Notes: a model not told the origin generated them from the letters alone. 64,000 nucleotides of DNA from Actinomyces oris (GCF_006546825.1 NZ_VICC01000004.1:62001-126000); one strand, 5' to 3'; shown: positions 44,536 to 53,137, counted from the stretch's first letter. Numbers and translations: made by a program.

Positions 44536-45486
44536 ATGACTACCGCGATCTCCTCCCCGCCCCTGTCCGACGGCGGGACCCTGCGCCCGCTGATGTGGAA
44601 CGAGACCGGTCTCGACGGCGCCGCGTGCGCGCGCCCGGACCTCAGCCACGACTGGCTGCGCGTCGCCGCCGGCGTCTACGCGCCCCGCGCGGCCTGGCAG
44701 GAGGCCGCGTGGATGGAGCGCTACGAGCTGCTGCTCGAGGCGGCGCACCGGAAGTACGGCGAGGACCTGATGCTGGCGGGCGCCTCCGCCGTCGCCGCCT
44801 ACGGGCTGCCACTGGTGGGGACGGTCCTGCGCCGGGTGGAGGTCGTGGACGGGCACCCTGGCCGGGTACGGACCTCCTTGCTGAGGCGCCACGTGCGTCG
44901 CCCCGGCACTGAGGTCGTCAGAGTGGGCGGGCATCTCGCCGTCGCACTGCCGGACGCGCTCATTGACCTGGCTCGGTGGAACGGCCTCATGGCGGGAGTC
45001 GCCGCCATGGATGCGGCCCTGAACAACGGGTTGTGCTCCGCGGAGGGACTGCAAGAGGCGCTGGAGCGTCTGCCCGAGACGGCAGGTGGCGGCCCTCGTG
45101 CGCGGCAGGCCGTGCGCCTGGCCGACGGCCGCTCCGAGTCGCCGGGCGAGTCGATGTCCCGCGTGCGCATGTGGGAGCACCGGCTTCCCAGGCCGGAGCT
45201 GCAGGTGAGTGTGCGGGTCGGGTCGGAGCTCTACATCCTGGACTTCTACTGGCCGGATCATGGGGTGGCCGGGGAGTTCGACGGTCGGGTCAAGTACCGG
45301 TCGGCCTCCTTCGGGCAGCACCCGGAGGATGTCGTATGGCGTGAGAAGCTCCGGGAGGACGCGCTGCGGGCCTCAGGCCTGACGGTGGCCCGCTGGACAT
45401 GGGCGCAGGCCTGGGGCGATGCCGGGGCGCAGATGCTGCGACGACTGGCCGCTGCCGGGGTCAGGCCCACTGGCCGACGCTGGTGA
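44536..45486 (+). CDS. AbiEi-antitoxin-like protein with PD-(D/E)XK (DUF559-like) domain
   Basis: 316 residues. The N-terminal half has the layout of the AbiEi-type antitoxin/transcription-regulator proteins of actinobacteria: a short winged-helix-like head, RVAAGVYAPRAAWQEAAWM, LAGASAVAAYGLPL and ALIDLARWNGLMAGVAAMDA. The C-terminal ~90 residues fit a Vsr/DUF559-like nuclease core: ILDFYWPDHGVAGEFDGRVK (Asp, then Glu-x-Asp..Lys) and LREDALRASGLTVARWTW. No AbiEii toxin gene is adjacent. ATG at 44536 chosen for the G-rich sequence before it. The gene is bracketed by two copies of a 64-bp palindrome. Function unknown. Confidence 0.7.
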   Translation: MTTAISSPPLSDGGTLRPLMWNETGLDGAACARPDLSHDWLRVAAGVYAPRAAWQEAAWMERYELLLEAAHRKYGEDLMLAGASAVAAYGLPLVGTVLRRVEVVDGHPGRVRTSLLRRHVRRPGTEVVRVGGHLAVALPDALIDLARWNGLMAGVAAMDAALNNGLCSAEGLQEALERLPETAGGGPRARQAVRLADGRSESPGESMSRVRMWEHRLPRPELQVSVRVGSELYILDFYWPDHGVAGEFDGRVKYRSASFGQHPEDVVWREKLREDALRASGLTVARWTWAQAWGDAGAQMLRRLAAAGVRPTGRRW

Positions 45487-45513
45487 GCCCCTCCTCCCTC
45501 CTACTCCCTCACA

Positions 45514-45577
45514 CACTTCGACCGAATCTTCAGAATCGACCCGGAGCCGCGTCAATTCTGAAGATTCGGTCGAAGTG
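45514..45577. repeat. 64-bp palindromic element, copy 2
   Basis: Perfect 23-bp inverted arms (45514-45536 and 45555-45577; left arm begins CACTTCGACCGAATCTTCAG) with an 18-nt loop. It lies 28 bp after the AbiEi-like gene. Loop and arms match copy 1 at 44370-44433. Confidence 0.9.
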
Positions 45578-45615
45578 AGTGGGTCGGCGGGGGCTGCTCG
45601 GCTGCGCGGCTCGCG

Positions 45616-46344
45616 CTAGGCGGCAGAGCCGGCCCGGTACTCGGCGCGGTACTCGCTGGTGCGGGTGTGGATGAGACGGGGGATGGAGATGGTCTTGTCG
45701 AAGCTGCCGTCGCGGTAGCCGGCCTGGAGATTGAACAGCACCATGAGCCGCAGCACCATGGGGTTGCTCGTGCGAGCCACGCGCCGCAGCGTCGAGACTG
45801 GCATCTTGCGCAGGATGCCCGCGATCTTGCCGGCGTCACGCCAGTTGGCACGCACCGCCGGAACGTTGAGACGGTTGAGGGCCTCGACTTCGCGCAGGAA
45901 GAAGTCGGCGCCCTCTCTCTCGGCCGCGCGCCACCAGCCGGCGCGGTAGGTGGCCTCGAGCTGCTTAACGGCGTCGCACAGGGCGTCGTAGTCGACGCCG
46001 ACGACCTCGGTGCGCAGCTCCTCGGCCCGGATCCGCTCCAGGGTGGCGTGCGCCAGCGGCAGGATGGCGCGGGCGACGTCGTCGACGGCGTTGTTTCGGG
46101 TGAGGCGGTCCGCTTCCGGGAGGGGCTTGCCATCGCGGGGCAGGTGCGCGTCGACCTCCTCCAGGTGCGCGATAGAGGAGCGCAGGTCGCCGGTGAGGCG
46201 GGCGGTGGAGCGCGGAACCCCCATGGCGATGAGCAGCTCGGTTGCGGCGCGCCACTGGAAGTCTGTGTCCTCAGACCAGTGGATCTCCGGCTCCGCCCCC
46301 GCCGGAGACCGGTCCGACGGGGTGCGAGTCTGCTGGCTGCTCAT
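45616..46344 (-). CDS. Hypothetical soluble protein
   Basis: 242 residues, not recognised. ATG at 46344 with AGGAGG upstream (long spacing of ~11). It is helical and charged, without signal or membrane segments. Notable segments are WRAATELLIAMGVPRSTARL (a possible helix-turn-helix-like region near 30), VDDVARAILPLAHATLERIR, and the C-terminal ISIPRLIHTRTSEYRAEYR. It is convergent with the AbiEi-like gene and borders the lower-GC cassette to its right. No function assigned. Confidence 0.7.
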   Translation of the reverse strand: MSSQQTRTPSDRSPAGAEPEIHWSEDTDFQWRAATELLIAMGVPRSTARLTGDLRSSIAHLEEVDAHLPRDGKPLPEADRLTRNNAVDDVARAILPLAHATLERIRAEELRTEVVGVDYDALCDAVKQLEATYRAGWWRAAEREGADFFLREVEALNRLNVPAVRANWRDAGKIAGILRKMPVSTLRRVARTSNPMVLRLMVLFNLQAGYRDGSFDKTISIPRLIHTRTSEYRAEYRAGSAA

Positions 46345-46825
46345 AGGGGTTGAGCCTCCTGTGGTGCGCAGGGAAACAGGTCAGGAAGTCGCGGGCGCTC
46401 GCAGCTGGGAGTGCTGGCCGGCGGCCGGAGGACAGCATCTCAAGGCAACGTGTGAGAACGCTGGTGATTGACACTTCAAAGGCTGGAGTGGCCCGCGGGG
46501 TAGTGGGAGCGGCACTGGGGTGCTCCGGTGGACGGTGTTGTTGCTGCTAGTGATGTGGGTGGAGTCCGAACCGGGAGGAAAGTCTGCTGGCTCGGCGGCG
46601 AATCGAAGTGGAGATGTACATTGCGCATTACCACGGACATTGCCGTGAAGTTCCCGCCCTTGTTGGTAGGGGCGGAATGGGGGCGGACGGCCCTGTTGCT
46701 GCAAAACGCCGTGGAACTACGGTGGTTTACCGAGCATGAAGCGCGAGCTATGTCCCGACCGTCCTGAGGTCGGGCGTTGGTTGTTGTGTGCGTGCATGGG
46801 TGCGCAGCGAGAAAGGTCGAGAACG
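46345..46825. other. Gene-poor left flank of the lower-GC cassette
   Basis: About 480 bp in which GC content falls from left to right. A 79-codon open frame (GTG 46528 to 46767, + strand) has no ribosome site and no recognisable features. The promoter of the genes to the right should lie here. No repeats or RNA genes seen. Confidence 0.35.
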
Positions 46826-47263
46826 ATGGCTGGTTTGGGTCGTGATGTGCCATACCGCGACAAGATGGCATGGTCGCCGCTATTGCTCGTCGTTGGAACC
46901 GCGCTTCAAGTGGTGTTGCTGATCGTGGCATTCTTGGTGATGCTGTCCATTCCTGAGTTGACGCTTGGCGCCCTTGAGTCCGCGCAGTCTGTCGTTGGAA
47001 CTGTTGCCTGGATGAATGGACTCTCCTCTTTTGTTGCCAGTCTTCTGGCGATGTTTATCGTGAGGCGGCGCCTTCGATCGGTAGCCATGCTTGTCGTGCA
47101 TTCTGTGGTTCCGGCGGCCGTAGTCAGTGCCGTCAACATTGTTCCCACATATGCGATGCGGGGTTGGTTGTCGGTTCTCGTGGTTATCAGTTTTGCGATC
47201 GTCGCATCGGTTGTTGCATCCTTGGTATACGCTCTCCTGCTGCGTCGGGATGACTATTTCTGA
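46826..47263 (+). CDS. Hypothetical four-helix membrane protein
   Basis: 145 residues with four helices (SPLLLVVGTALQVVLLIVAF, NGLSSFVASLLAMFIV, SVAMLVVHSVVPAAVVSAVN, LSVLVVISFAIVASVVASLV) and basic cytoplasmic ends. ATG at 46826 chosen because GAAAGG lies upstream and MAGLGRDVPYRDKMAWS is a plausible soluble head; an in-frame upstream ATG at 46736 is possible. Base composition is lower in GC than the chromosome. It is the first gene of a small cassette with the pilin-leader protein and a lipoprotein. Function unknown. Confidence 0.7.
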   Translation: MAGLGRDVPYRDKMAWSPLLLVVGTALQVVLLIVAFLVMLSIPELTLGALESAQSVVGTVAWMNGLSSFVASLLAMFIVRRRLRSVAMLVVHSVVPAAVVSAVNIVPTYAMRGWLSVLVVISFAIVASVVASLVYALLLRRDDYF

Positions 47264-47346
47264 TTGCAGGAAGTGGTGTGGCGCGACGGAGAGCTCGATT
47301 CTCTGGCTGTTGTGTTGGATTGTTGAATCCTGATGTTCTGGAGTGA

Positions 47347-48720
47347 ATGGTGAAGGTGGGGAAGACTGTGTTTCTCTTGTGGTTAAAGCGGGGTGTTCGT
47401 GATTGTGGATTCCGGAGAGGTCGTGAACGCGGCGCAGCACTCGTTGAGTTTGCAGGAATGGCTATCGTCGTGGCGGTCATCATTGGTGGGGTGATTGCTG
47501 TTGCTCCAAGTCATGGACGCGACATCTCATGCAGCATTCTCTCCAAGATCAGTGAAGCCATTGGGGCTGGGGAGATGCAGTGCGGTGGCACTGATAATAA
47601 AGCCGAAGAGGATAAGCATAAGCCGACTGATCCTTGTACCACCCATCAACATTCTCAAAATTTCAATGCCGGCCTTGGTGTGGTAGTTGACGTTGAGGTC
47701 AATGAGGGTATTGTTACGGAAAAACTGTCCAATGGGCACTACAGGGTAACCGACAAGCGTGGGGACAAGGTTGGAGTCAGTGCCGGATATGGTGGCGGTG
47801 TCGAGTTTACGGTTGATAATCAGACCTATGGGTCTCGCGCCTCTGCGGAAGCTGCTGCTAAACTTGCCGAAGAGCGCGGGGTGACCTATGAAGTCGACTC
47901 TGAGCAAGCAAAGGATGGCCTGAAGAACTATCTTCTTAGAAAGAAGGTGGTTGACCGTTCCACTGGCATTTTTGGTGGGTGGGTAAACGGGATGATCGAT
48001 GGCGCCACTCACTATGAACCCCCAAAACCAAAAGAAATATACTATCAGGTTGGTGCAGAAGGAAGTGCAGAGGCTGCTGCCACCGAGGGTATTGCGGGTG
48101 CTAAAGCAGAGATTGGCGCGGCTGTTGCTATCGGGGGTAAGGTAAATCTCGAAAAAGGCACGGTTACTACGTACTATAAGGTGAATGCGCAGGCATCTGG
48201 TCGTGCCGGTGCTGCGGGTGCTGGGGGAGAAGGTGAGGCATCTGGGGAGATAGTTGTTGCTGTGACGGCCGATAATAATGACCCAGATAAGGTTTTGAAT
48301 GTGTCTGTTACCGGCTCTTATGATGCCCAAATTGGTGCAACAACGCCGTTGGGGGTCGATAACCCGGCCCCGCTTGAGTCTGGGCAGGTGTGGACGGCCT
48401 CGGTTGATCTGAGTTCCAAGGAAGTATCTCAAATGACTCGCAACTTTCTAGCTGCTGCCAAAGTTCCCGGATTCAACTCCGGTAAGGACTCGCTTCAAGA
48501 GCTTAATCAGGCTACAGCCACCTTCGTTAATGCTGCGGTGGATCGAGGGGTGCTGACTCGGCAAGACGTATCGAAGAGATCCTCAAAGTATGGGGCAAGG
48601 GCGACTTTTGAGTACGAGGCGGTAGCCAGTGCAGGGTTAGGGTACGTTGATGAGACCATTGAGTTCTCCAATGGGCAGTACTACTCTGGCGGAAAGTGGA
48701 ATCGCTGGGAGGGCTGCTGA
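47347..48720 (+). CDS. TadE/Flp-pilin-leader exoprotein of unknown function
   Basis: 457 residues. Residues 24-54 have a class III (prepilin) signal: basic RRGRERG, cleavage after Gly29, Glu34 at mature position +5 (G|AALVE), then the helix FAGMAIVVAVIIGGVIAV. This is the layout of Flp/TadE pseudopilins, but here it carries ~400 extra residues: a Cys pair region (DISCSI, EMQCGG, DPCTTHQ), a beta-rich part (NGHYRVTDKRGDKVGVSAGY, VEFTVDNQTYGSRASAEAAA) and an Ala/Gly/Val-rich part (~240-330). It ends NRWEGC. GC is about 48% in sampled lines. GGAG precedes the ATG. The stop overlaps the lipoprotein start by one base. Likely surface-exposed; role unknown. Confidence 0.7.
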   Translation: MVKVGKTVFLLWLKRGVRDCGFRRGRERGAALVEFAGMAIVVAVIIGGVIAVAPSHGRDISCSILSKISEAIGAGEMQCGGTDNKAEEDKHKPTDPCTTHQHSQNFNAGLGVVVDVEVNEGIVTEKLSNGHYRVTDKRGDKVGVSAGYGGGVEFTVDNQTYGSRASAEAAAKLAEERGVTYEVDSEQAKDGLKNYLLRKKVVDRSTGIFGGWVNGMIDGATHYEPPKPKEIYYQVGAEGSAEAAATEGIAGAKAEIGAAVAIGGKVNLEKGTVTTYYKVNAQASGRAGAAGAGGEGEASGEIVVAVTADNNDPDKVLNVSVTGSYDAQIGATTPLGVDNPAPLESGQVWTASVDLSSKEVSQMTRNFLAAAKVPGFNSGKDSLQELNQATATFVNAAVDRGVLTRQDVSKRSSKYGARATFEYEAVASAGLGYVDETIEFSNGQYYSGGKWNRWEGC

Positions 48721-49394
48721 TGTCGTTAATACTGCCTCGTAGGGCGGTTCTGATCCCGTTGGGTGCTGCTGGCTTGGTTTCATGCCTCGCAGGCTGCTCG
48801 GGGCGCGGCGGTCAAGCCGCTGGGGCGGCGTCGTCAGTAAGGCCTTCTCCCAGCCCTGGTGAAACATCCACGTGGCGGCCGGTGTCAGATATCCCGGTCG
48901 TGCCCGATACGCAGCCGCGCAACGTGCAGCCGACGTCTCCGTCGGGTGACCCGGTTGAGGTTCACGGTCTGACGCTCACGGCCCCTGCTGACGCCACCGT
49001 CAGCGAGGTGAGCAACTCCGAGGGCAATCCGGCCACGGAGATCCTCATGCCTGGAGCGCATGACGGCATCCCGCGCGTCAGAGTTCGGCGTGTGGAGTCC
49101 TTCGGGCGTTCCATCGTCGATGAGACCCATGCGCAGGAGGTGCTCCTGGTCTCTGAGCGTCGGACCAATGTGTTCCGAACGAAGGAGACATGGCCTCACA
49201 TGAAGGAGGCCTACGTCATCACCTGGGATACCTCTGTCCCAGCTTCGGACGGATCGGATCTGCCGCTGAGTGCTCTGGGGCTCTGGCTCGGTGACACTGA
49301 GACCAGCGGCTGGACGCTGTATGCCACTGCTGAGCGGGGCAAGCTCGAGAACTCACCCCTGTGGGACGTCACCTTCTCCGTGCGGTCCGCGTAA
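48720..49394 (+). CDS. Hypothetical lipoprotein, partner of the pilin-leader protein
   Basis: 224 residues. ATG at 48720 overlaps the upstream stop (TGATG), which indicates coupled translation. The signal MSLILPRRAVLIPLGAAGLV continues to the lipobox LAGC. After a Ser/Pro-rich spacer the mature domain (~60-224) is beta-rich (VEVHGLTLTAPADATVSEVS, then EILMPGAHDG, TKETWPHMKEAYVITWDTS) and ends in VTFSVRSA. GC rises towards its 3' end. The tight coupling suggests that it works with the exoprotein, for instance as a chaperone, anchor or protective protein; this is inference. Confidence 0.72.
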   Translation: MSLILPRRAVLIPLGAAGLVSCLAGCSGRGGQAAGAASSVRPSPSPGETSTWRPVSDIPVVPDTQPRNVQPTSPSGDPVEVHGLTLTAPADATVSEVSNSEGNPATEILMPGAHDGIPRVRVRRVESFGRSIVDETHAQEVLLVSERRTNVFRTKETWPHMKEAYVITWDTSVPASDGSDLPLSALGLWLGDTETSGWTLYATAERGKLENSPLWDVTFSVRSA

Positions 49395-49521
49395 CCGCCC
49401 CCCGAGGTCGGGCACACCGATCAGCGCATGAGTACGGCCGGGCCTGACGGTGCTGCGAGGAGGCCGCAGGTGCTGGCGGCTAACCGCGGTCTCAGCGCTG
49501 CGGGCGCCGGGTGGATCCGTT

Positions 49522-50238
49522 TCAGGCCGGGGCGTCGTCGGGGGCCAGGATGTCGGTCTGTGCGGGAAGGTCCGTGAGGCCGACCGGGCAGGTCACCCCG
49601 TTGGGTCCGTGGTTGCAGTAGCCGCTGGGGTTCTTGTGCAGGTAGGCCTGGTGGTAGTCCTCGGCCAGGTAGTAGGGGCCGCCGAACTGAGCCGGCGCGT
49701 CCGCGGCATCCTCGATGGTGGTGACGCAGGTTCCCAGGCCCAGGCGCGTCAGCTCGCCCTGGAAGGCCTCGCGGATCCGCACAGCCGCCTCGCGCTGGGC
49801 CGGCGTCGTCGTCCACACCGCCGAGCGGTACTGGGTGCCGACGTCGTTGCCGTGGCGGTTCAGGTGCGTGGAGTCGTGGTTCTCCCAGAAAGTCCGCAGC
49901 AGGGTCTCCCCGCCCTCGCCGCACACGGCCGGGTCATAGACGACGCGCACCGTCTCGGCGTGACCGGTCGCCCCGGTGCACACCTCCTGGTAGGTGGGGT
50001 TGGGCGTCTGACCGCCCATGTAGCCCACTGACGTCGAGACGACGCCGTCCTGGCGCCACAGGATCCGCTCCACCCCCCAGAAGCAGCCGGCCGCCAGGTA
50101 GATGACCTGACTGCCCTCGGGCCACGGCCCGTCCAGGGCAGTCCCCAGCACTGGGTGCTCTCCGGGGTTGGGCAGGACCGGCGTCTCGCGGCCGGCCGGC
50201 GCCGATCCGCTGAGCGAGTGACGAAGGGCGTTGAACAT
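49522..50238 (-). CDS. msrA: Peptide methionine sulfoxide reductase MsrA
   Basis: Reduces methionine-S-sulfoxide in proteins, using thioredoxin. 238 residues, longer than E. coli MsrA (212) by its head. The active-site motif GCFWGVER has Cys52 as nucleophile. DSTHLNRHGNDVGTQYRSAV and VYDPAVCGE are conserved, and the C-terminal recycling Cys region is SGYCNHGPNGVTCPVG. ATG at 50238. It lies downstream of greA on the same strand, separated by a hairpin element. Confidence 0.95.
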   Translation of the reverse strand: MFNALRHSLSGSAPAGRETPVLPNPGEHPVLGTALDGPWPEGSQVIYLAAGCFWGVERILWRQDGVVSTSVGYMGGQTPNPTYQEVCTGATGHAETVRVVYDPAVCGEGGETLLRTFWENHDSTHLNRHGNDVGTQYRSAVWTTTPAQREAAVRIREAFQGELTRLGLGTCVTTIEDAADAPAQFGGPYYLAEDYHQAYLHKNPSGYCNHGPNGVTCPVGLTDLPAQTDILAPDDAPA

Positions 50239-50313
50239 GAGGACACGGTACTGCGCCCGGCCCCTATTCCCACCCGCGCTTCACTGACCGCGAGGAGCAG
50301 CCGGGGGAGACGT

Positions 50314-50380
50314 CGAGCCGGGCATTTCTCGCGGCGCCCAACGGAAATTCGGTGGGGCTGCGCGAAGAATGCCCGGCTCG
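50314..50380 (-). terminator. Long hairpin element downstream of greA
   Basis: Arms 50314-50333 and 50361-50380 are inverted 20-mers with 18 matches (left arm CGAGCCGGGCATTTCTCGCG) around a 27-nt loop. It lies after the greA stop and before msrA on the - strand. It may terminate greA transcripts or be a dispersed palindromic repeat like those elsewhere in the window. There is no T run. Confidence 0.6.
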
Positions 50381-50405
50381 GTGGAAAGGGGAGCGGAAAA
50401 GGGGG

Positions 50406-50891
50406 TCAGACCCGCTCGACCTTGACGATCTCGGCCTGGATCTTCCGGCCGTTGGGGGCCTCATAGGAGACGGTGTCGCCCGCGCGGTGCCCCATGAGGG
50501 CCTGCCCCAGCGGGGCGTCGGGGGAGAAGACCTTGACGCCGTCGGGCACGTCCTCGGTGATCTCCTGGCCGCCCAGGGCGAAGACCTGTTCCTTACCGGC
50601 CACCTTCGCGGTGACGATGGTGCCGGCCGAGACCGAGCCGTCGTCGGCCGCCTCGCCGATCTGGGCGTTCTCCAGGGTCTCCTCGAGTTGGATGATGCGC
50701 GCCTCGTTGAGCCCCGCCTCCTCGCGGGCAGCGTGGTAGCCGGCGTTCTCCCGCAGGTCACCCTCCTGGCGGGCCGCCTCCACGCGCTGGGCGATCTCCT
50801 TGCGCTCGGTCGTCTTGCGGTGCTCGAGTTCGGCGGCCAGCCGGTCGTAGGCCTCCTGGGTGAGCCAGGTGCCCTGTGACTGCTCGGACAT
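50406..50891 (-). CDS. greA: Transcription elongation factor GreA
   Basis: Reactivates backtracked RNA polymerase by stimulating its transcript cleavage. 161 residues: an N-terminal coiled coil (~1-78: WLTQEAYDRLAAELEHRKTT, AARQEGDLRENAGYHAAREE with the tip acidic residues) and a C-terminal FKBP-like domain (AGTIVTAKVAGKEQVFALGG, ALMGHRAGDTVSYEAPNGRK). The ATG at 50891 has a strong AAGGAGGA ribosome site. Monocistronic, with a hairpin downstream. Confidence 0.97.
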   Translation of the reverse strand: MSEQSQGTWLTQEAYDRLAAELEHRKTTERKEIAQRVEAARQEGDLRENAGYHAAREEAGLNEARIIQLEETLENAQIGEAADDGSVSAGTIVTAKVAGKEQVFALGGQEITEDVPDGVKVFSPDAPLGQALMGHRAGDTVSYEAPNGRKIQAEIVKVERV

Positions 50892-51233
50892 GGGTCCTCC
50901 TTGGATGACTGGTGTTGGTCGCTCGGCAGCCGGTTGGGTTGCCTGGCGACGACGACACCCGGTGGCTCCTCGCAGGGCCGACCGGGTTTGAAGCGCGAGT
51001 CTACGCCGCAGCCTGAGGGAATGCTGTGCGGTTGGCGAAAGATACTGGAGTATTCCGGGGCTGGGGTCGGGCGGCGAGGCTGGAGAATCCTTGCCGGCCC
51101 GCCTGATCGACGTCGTCGCAGGGGTTGGGGGAGAGAGGTGGACATAGCAGCCGGCTCGACGGCGTGGCGGGCCGCCCGCCGGGCCCAGCAGCCTCGGTGA
51201 CCGCCTCTCGGTCGGCCCGGCCGGCCGTCCCCG
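50892..51233. other. Intergenic region upstream of greA
   Basis: About 340 bp without a gene. TAGACT read on the - strand (51004-50999) is a possible greA -10. I see no repeats or RNA genes here. Confidence 0.35.
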
Positions 51234-51944
51234 TTAGCGCAGAACCGCCAGGAAGCAGGCCACGCACTGGCAGGCCCACGCGGCCACGGTGCACACGTGG
51301 AAGATCTCGTGGAAGCCGAACCAGCGCGGCGAGGGGTCGGGAGTCTTGCGGGCATAGACCACGGCGCCCAGCGTGTAGGTCACGCCGCCGGCCACCAGCA
51401 GCCACACGATCGCGGGGCCACCCGCCCGCCAGAACTGTGGCAGGAACCAGATCGCCACCCAGCCCAGGATGATGTAGAGGGCGGTGGTGAACCAGCGCGG
51501 GGCGTGCATCCACAGTAGGTTCGTGGCCGTGCCGATCGCGGCCCCCGCCCACACGATCCCCAGGACCAGGGTGGCCGTGCGCGTCGGTAGCAGTGCCGCC
51601 GACAGGGGCGTGTAGGTGCCGGCGATGAGCAGATAGATGTTCGCGTGGTCGATCCGCCGCAGCGTGGCCGCGACCTTCGCGGGCCAGTGTCCGGTGCCGA
51701 TGTGGTAGACGCCGGAGTTGGCGAACAGCAGCAGCGAGCACGTCAGGTAGACGGCGCAGGCCCACTTCAGGCCCGCTCCCGGCGCCAGCACCGTCAGCAC
51801 GATGCAGGCCGCCAGGGCCAGCGGTGCGGTACCGGCGTGGATCCATCCGCGCAGCCTGGGCTTGACGGAGGCAATGACGCCCTTGGCGCTCATGGACGCA
51901 GAGCGGCTCGGGGCCTGCGACGTCGAGGGCGATGTCGGTGACAT
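51234..51944 (-). CDS. trhA: Hemolysin III / PAQR-family membrane protein
   Basis: 236 residues, seven helices. The conserved PAQR zinc-site residues are visible: LLFANSGVYHIGTGHW (Ser/His), RRIDHANIYLLIAGTYTP (Asp/His) and FGFHEIFHVCTVAAW (two His). Bacterial members (TrhA/YqfA/hemolysin III) affect membrane energetics or lipid balance; haemolysis is not a reliable function. ATG at 51944 has AGAAGGA ~12 nt upstream; an ATG at 51893 is an alternative. Divergent from uppS, a neighbourhood common in actinobacteria. Confidence 0.92.
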   Translation of the reverse strand: MSPTSPSTSQAPSRSASMSAKGVIASVKPRLRGWIHAGTAPLALAACIVLTVLAPGAGLKWACAVYLTCSLLLFANSGVYHIGTGHWPAKVAATLRRIDHANIYLLIAGTYTPLSAALLPTRTATLVLGIVWAGAAIGTATNLLWMHAPRWFTTALYIILGWVAIWFLPQFWRAGGPAIVWLLVAGGVTYTLGAVVYARKTPDPSPRWFGFHEIFHVCTVAAWACQCVACFLAVLR

Positions 51945-52309
51945 GGGCGTGAGCGTCCTTCTGGGTGGTGTGGGGTGGGAACGGGTCGATGCTGAACCTT
52001 ACGACTCCGTAGGTTACGTGAGCGTAGGTTGTGGTGGTAGCGATCCGGGAGGCGATGTGACGCGGCAGGCATGGTGGAGTGCGTCGGCAGCTTCCGCGGC
52101 CGCCGTGGCCAGGGTCGGTGCGGCCCGGCCGCCTGGCACACCTCCGTTGTGCCTCGGCAACCCTGAGTGAACCTGATGGGCGGATTTGGCTCGGCTGTGA
52201 GCCGGCTCGTCCAGCGCGGGAGGGGTCTCGCACGATAGCGTTGGAGGTGGCCCCGCGCCGTCGGGCCCCGTCCCCAATAACCCCACCGAGGAGCCCCGAG
52301 GAACACGGC
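51945..52309. other. Divergent trhA-uppS intergenic region
   Basis: About 365 bp without a gene. CGTAGGTT occurs twice (about 52010 and 52023) near the trhA side, with inverted TACG/CGTA pieces, in the AT-richest part; it may be the promoter area. GAGGAG and GAGGAA before the uppS ATG are candidate ribosome sites. Confidence 0.35.
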
Positions 52310-53137
52310 ATGGCAGGCGACAACCTCCTCTACGACATCTACGAGCGCCGGCTGGCTGCGCGCATCGACCCGGCCACGGTGCCCCACCACGTGGGTGTCA
52401 TCCTCGATGGCAACCGGCGCTGGGCCAAGTCCATGGGCTTTGGCGCCGCCCAGGGGCACAAGCGCGGCGCGGACAAGATCGAGGAGTTCCTCGGGTGGGC
52501 CGAGCAGATGGGGGTTCAGGTCGTCACCCTGTGGCTGCTGAGCACCGACAACCTCGCCCGCGACCCGGCCGAGCTCTCGCCCCTGCTGGACATCATCGCC
52601 CACGCCGTCGACGAGCTCGCCGAGACCGGCCGCTGGAGCCTGCGCCTCGTGGGCGCCGTCGACCTCCTGCCCGAGCCACTGGCCGAGCGCCTGCGCGCCG
52701 CCGTCGTCCGCTCCCGGCCGTCAAGCGCGGAGGCCTCTGGGTCGGACGGGCCGGCGGGCGAGGCTGCCAAGGTTGCCGAGGCCGGGGACCGGCGCATGCA
52801 GGTCAACATCGCCGTCGGCTACGGGGGACGGCAGGAGATCGCCGATGCTGTGCGCGAGTTGCTGCGCGAGCGGGCCGCCGCCGGGGCGAGCCTGGAGGAG
52901 GTGGCCGCCTCTCTCAGCGAGGAGGACATCACTGAGCACCTCTACACCAAGGGTCAGCCCGACCCCGACCTGGTCATCCGCACCTCGGGCGAGCAGCGGC
53001 TCTCCGGGTTCCTGCTGTGGCAGTCGGTGCACTCCGAGTACTACTTCTGCGAGGTCAACTGGCCGGCCTTCCGGCGCGTGGACTTCCTGCGGGCGCTGCG
53101 CGACTTCGCCAGCCGGGAGCGCCGCTTGGGCAGGTAG
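52310..53137 (+). CDS. uppS: Isoprenyl transferase (undecaprenyl/decaprenyl diphosphate synthase)
   Basis: Condenses isopentenyl diphosphate in cis to make the lipid carrier for peptidoglycan and surface glycans. 275 residues. The catalytic Asp is in GVILDGNRRWAKSMG, followed by GHKRGADKIEEFLGWAEQMG, TLWLLSTDNLARDP, NIAVGYGGRQEI and the C-terminal PDLVIRTSGEQRLSGFLLWQ. A Ser/Ala/Gly-rich insert (~140-165) is unusual but outside the active site. ATG at 52310 is chosen because the family begins there; upstream in-frame sequence has none of its features. Product chain length cannot be judged. Confidence 0.96.
   Translation: MAGDNLLYDIYERRLAARIDPATVPHHVGVILDGNRRWAKSMGFGAAQGHKRGADKIEEFLGWAEQMGVQVVTLWLLSTDNLARDPAELSPLLDIIAHAVDELAETGRWSLRLVGAVDLLPEPLAERLRAAVVRSRPSSAEASGSDGPAGEAAKVAEAGDRRMQVNIAVGYGGRQEIADAVRELLRERAAAGASLEEVAASLSEEDITEHLYTKGQPDPDLVIRTSGEQRLSGFLLWQSVHSEYYFCEVNWPAFRRVDFLRALRDFASRERRLGR

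Noticed and set aside
46528-46767. 79-codon frame before the membrane-protein gene
   Set aside because: No ribosome site, no recognisable sequence features, GTG start only; kept as intergenic.
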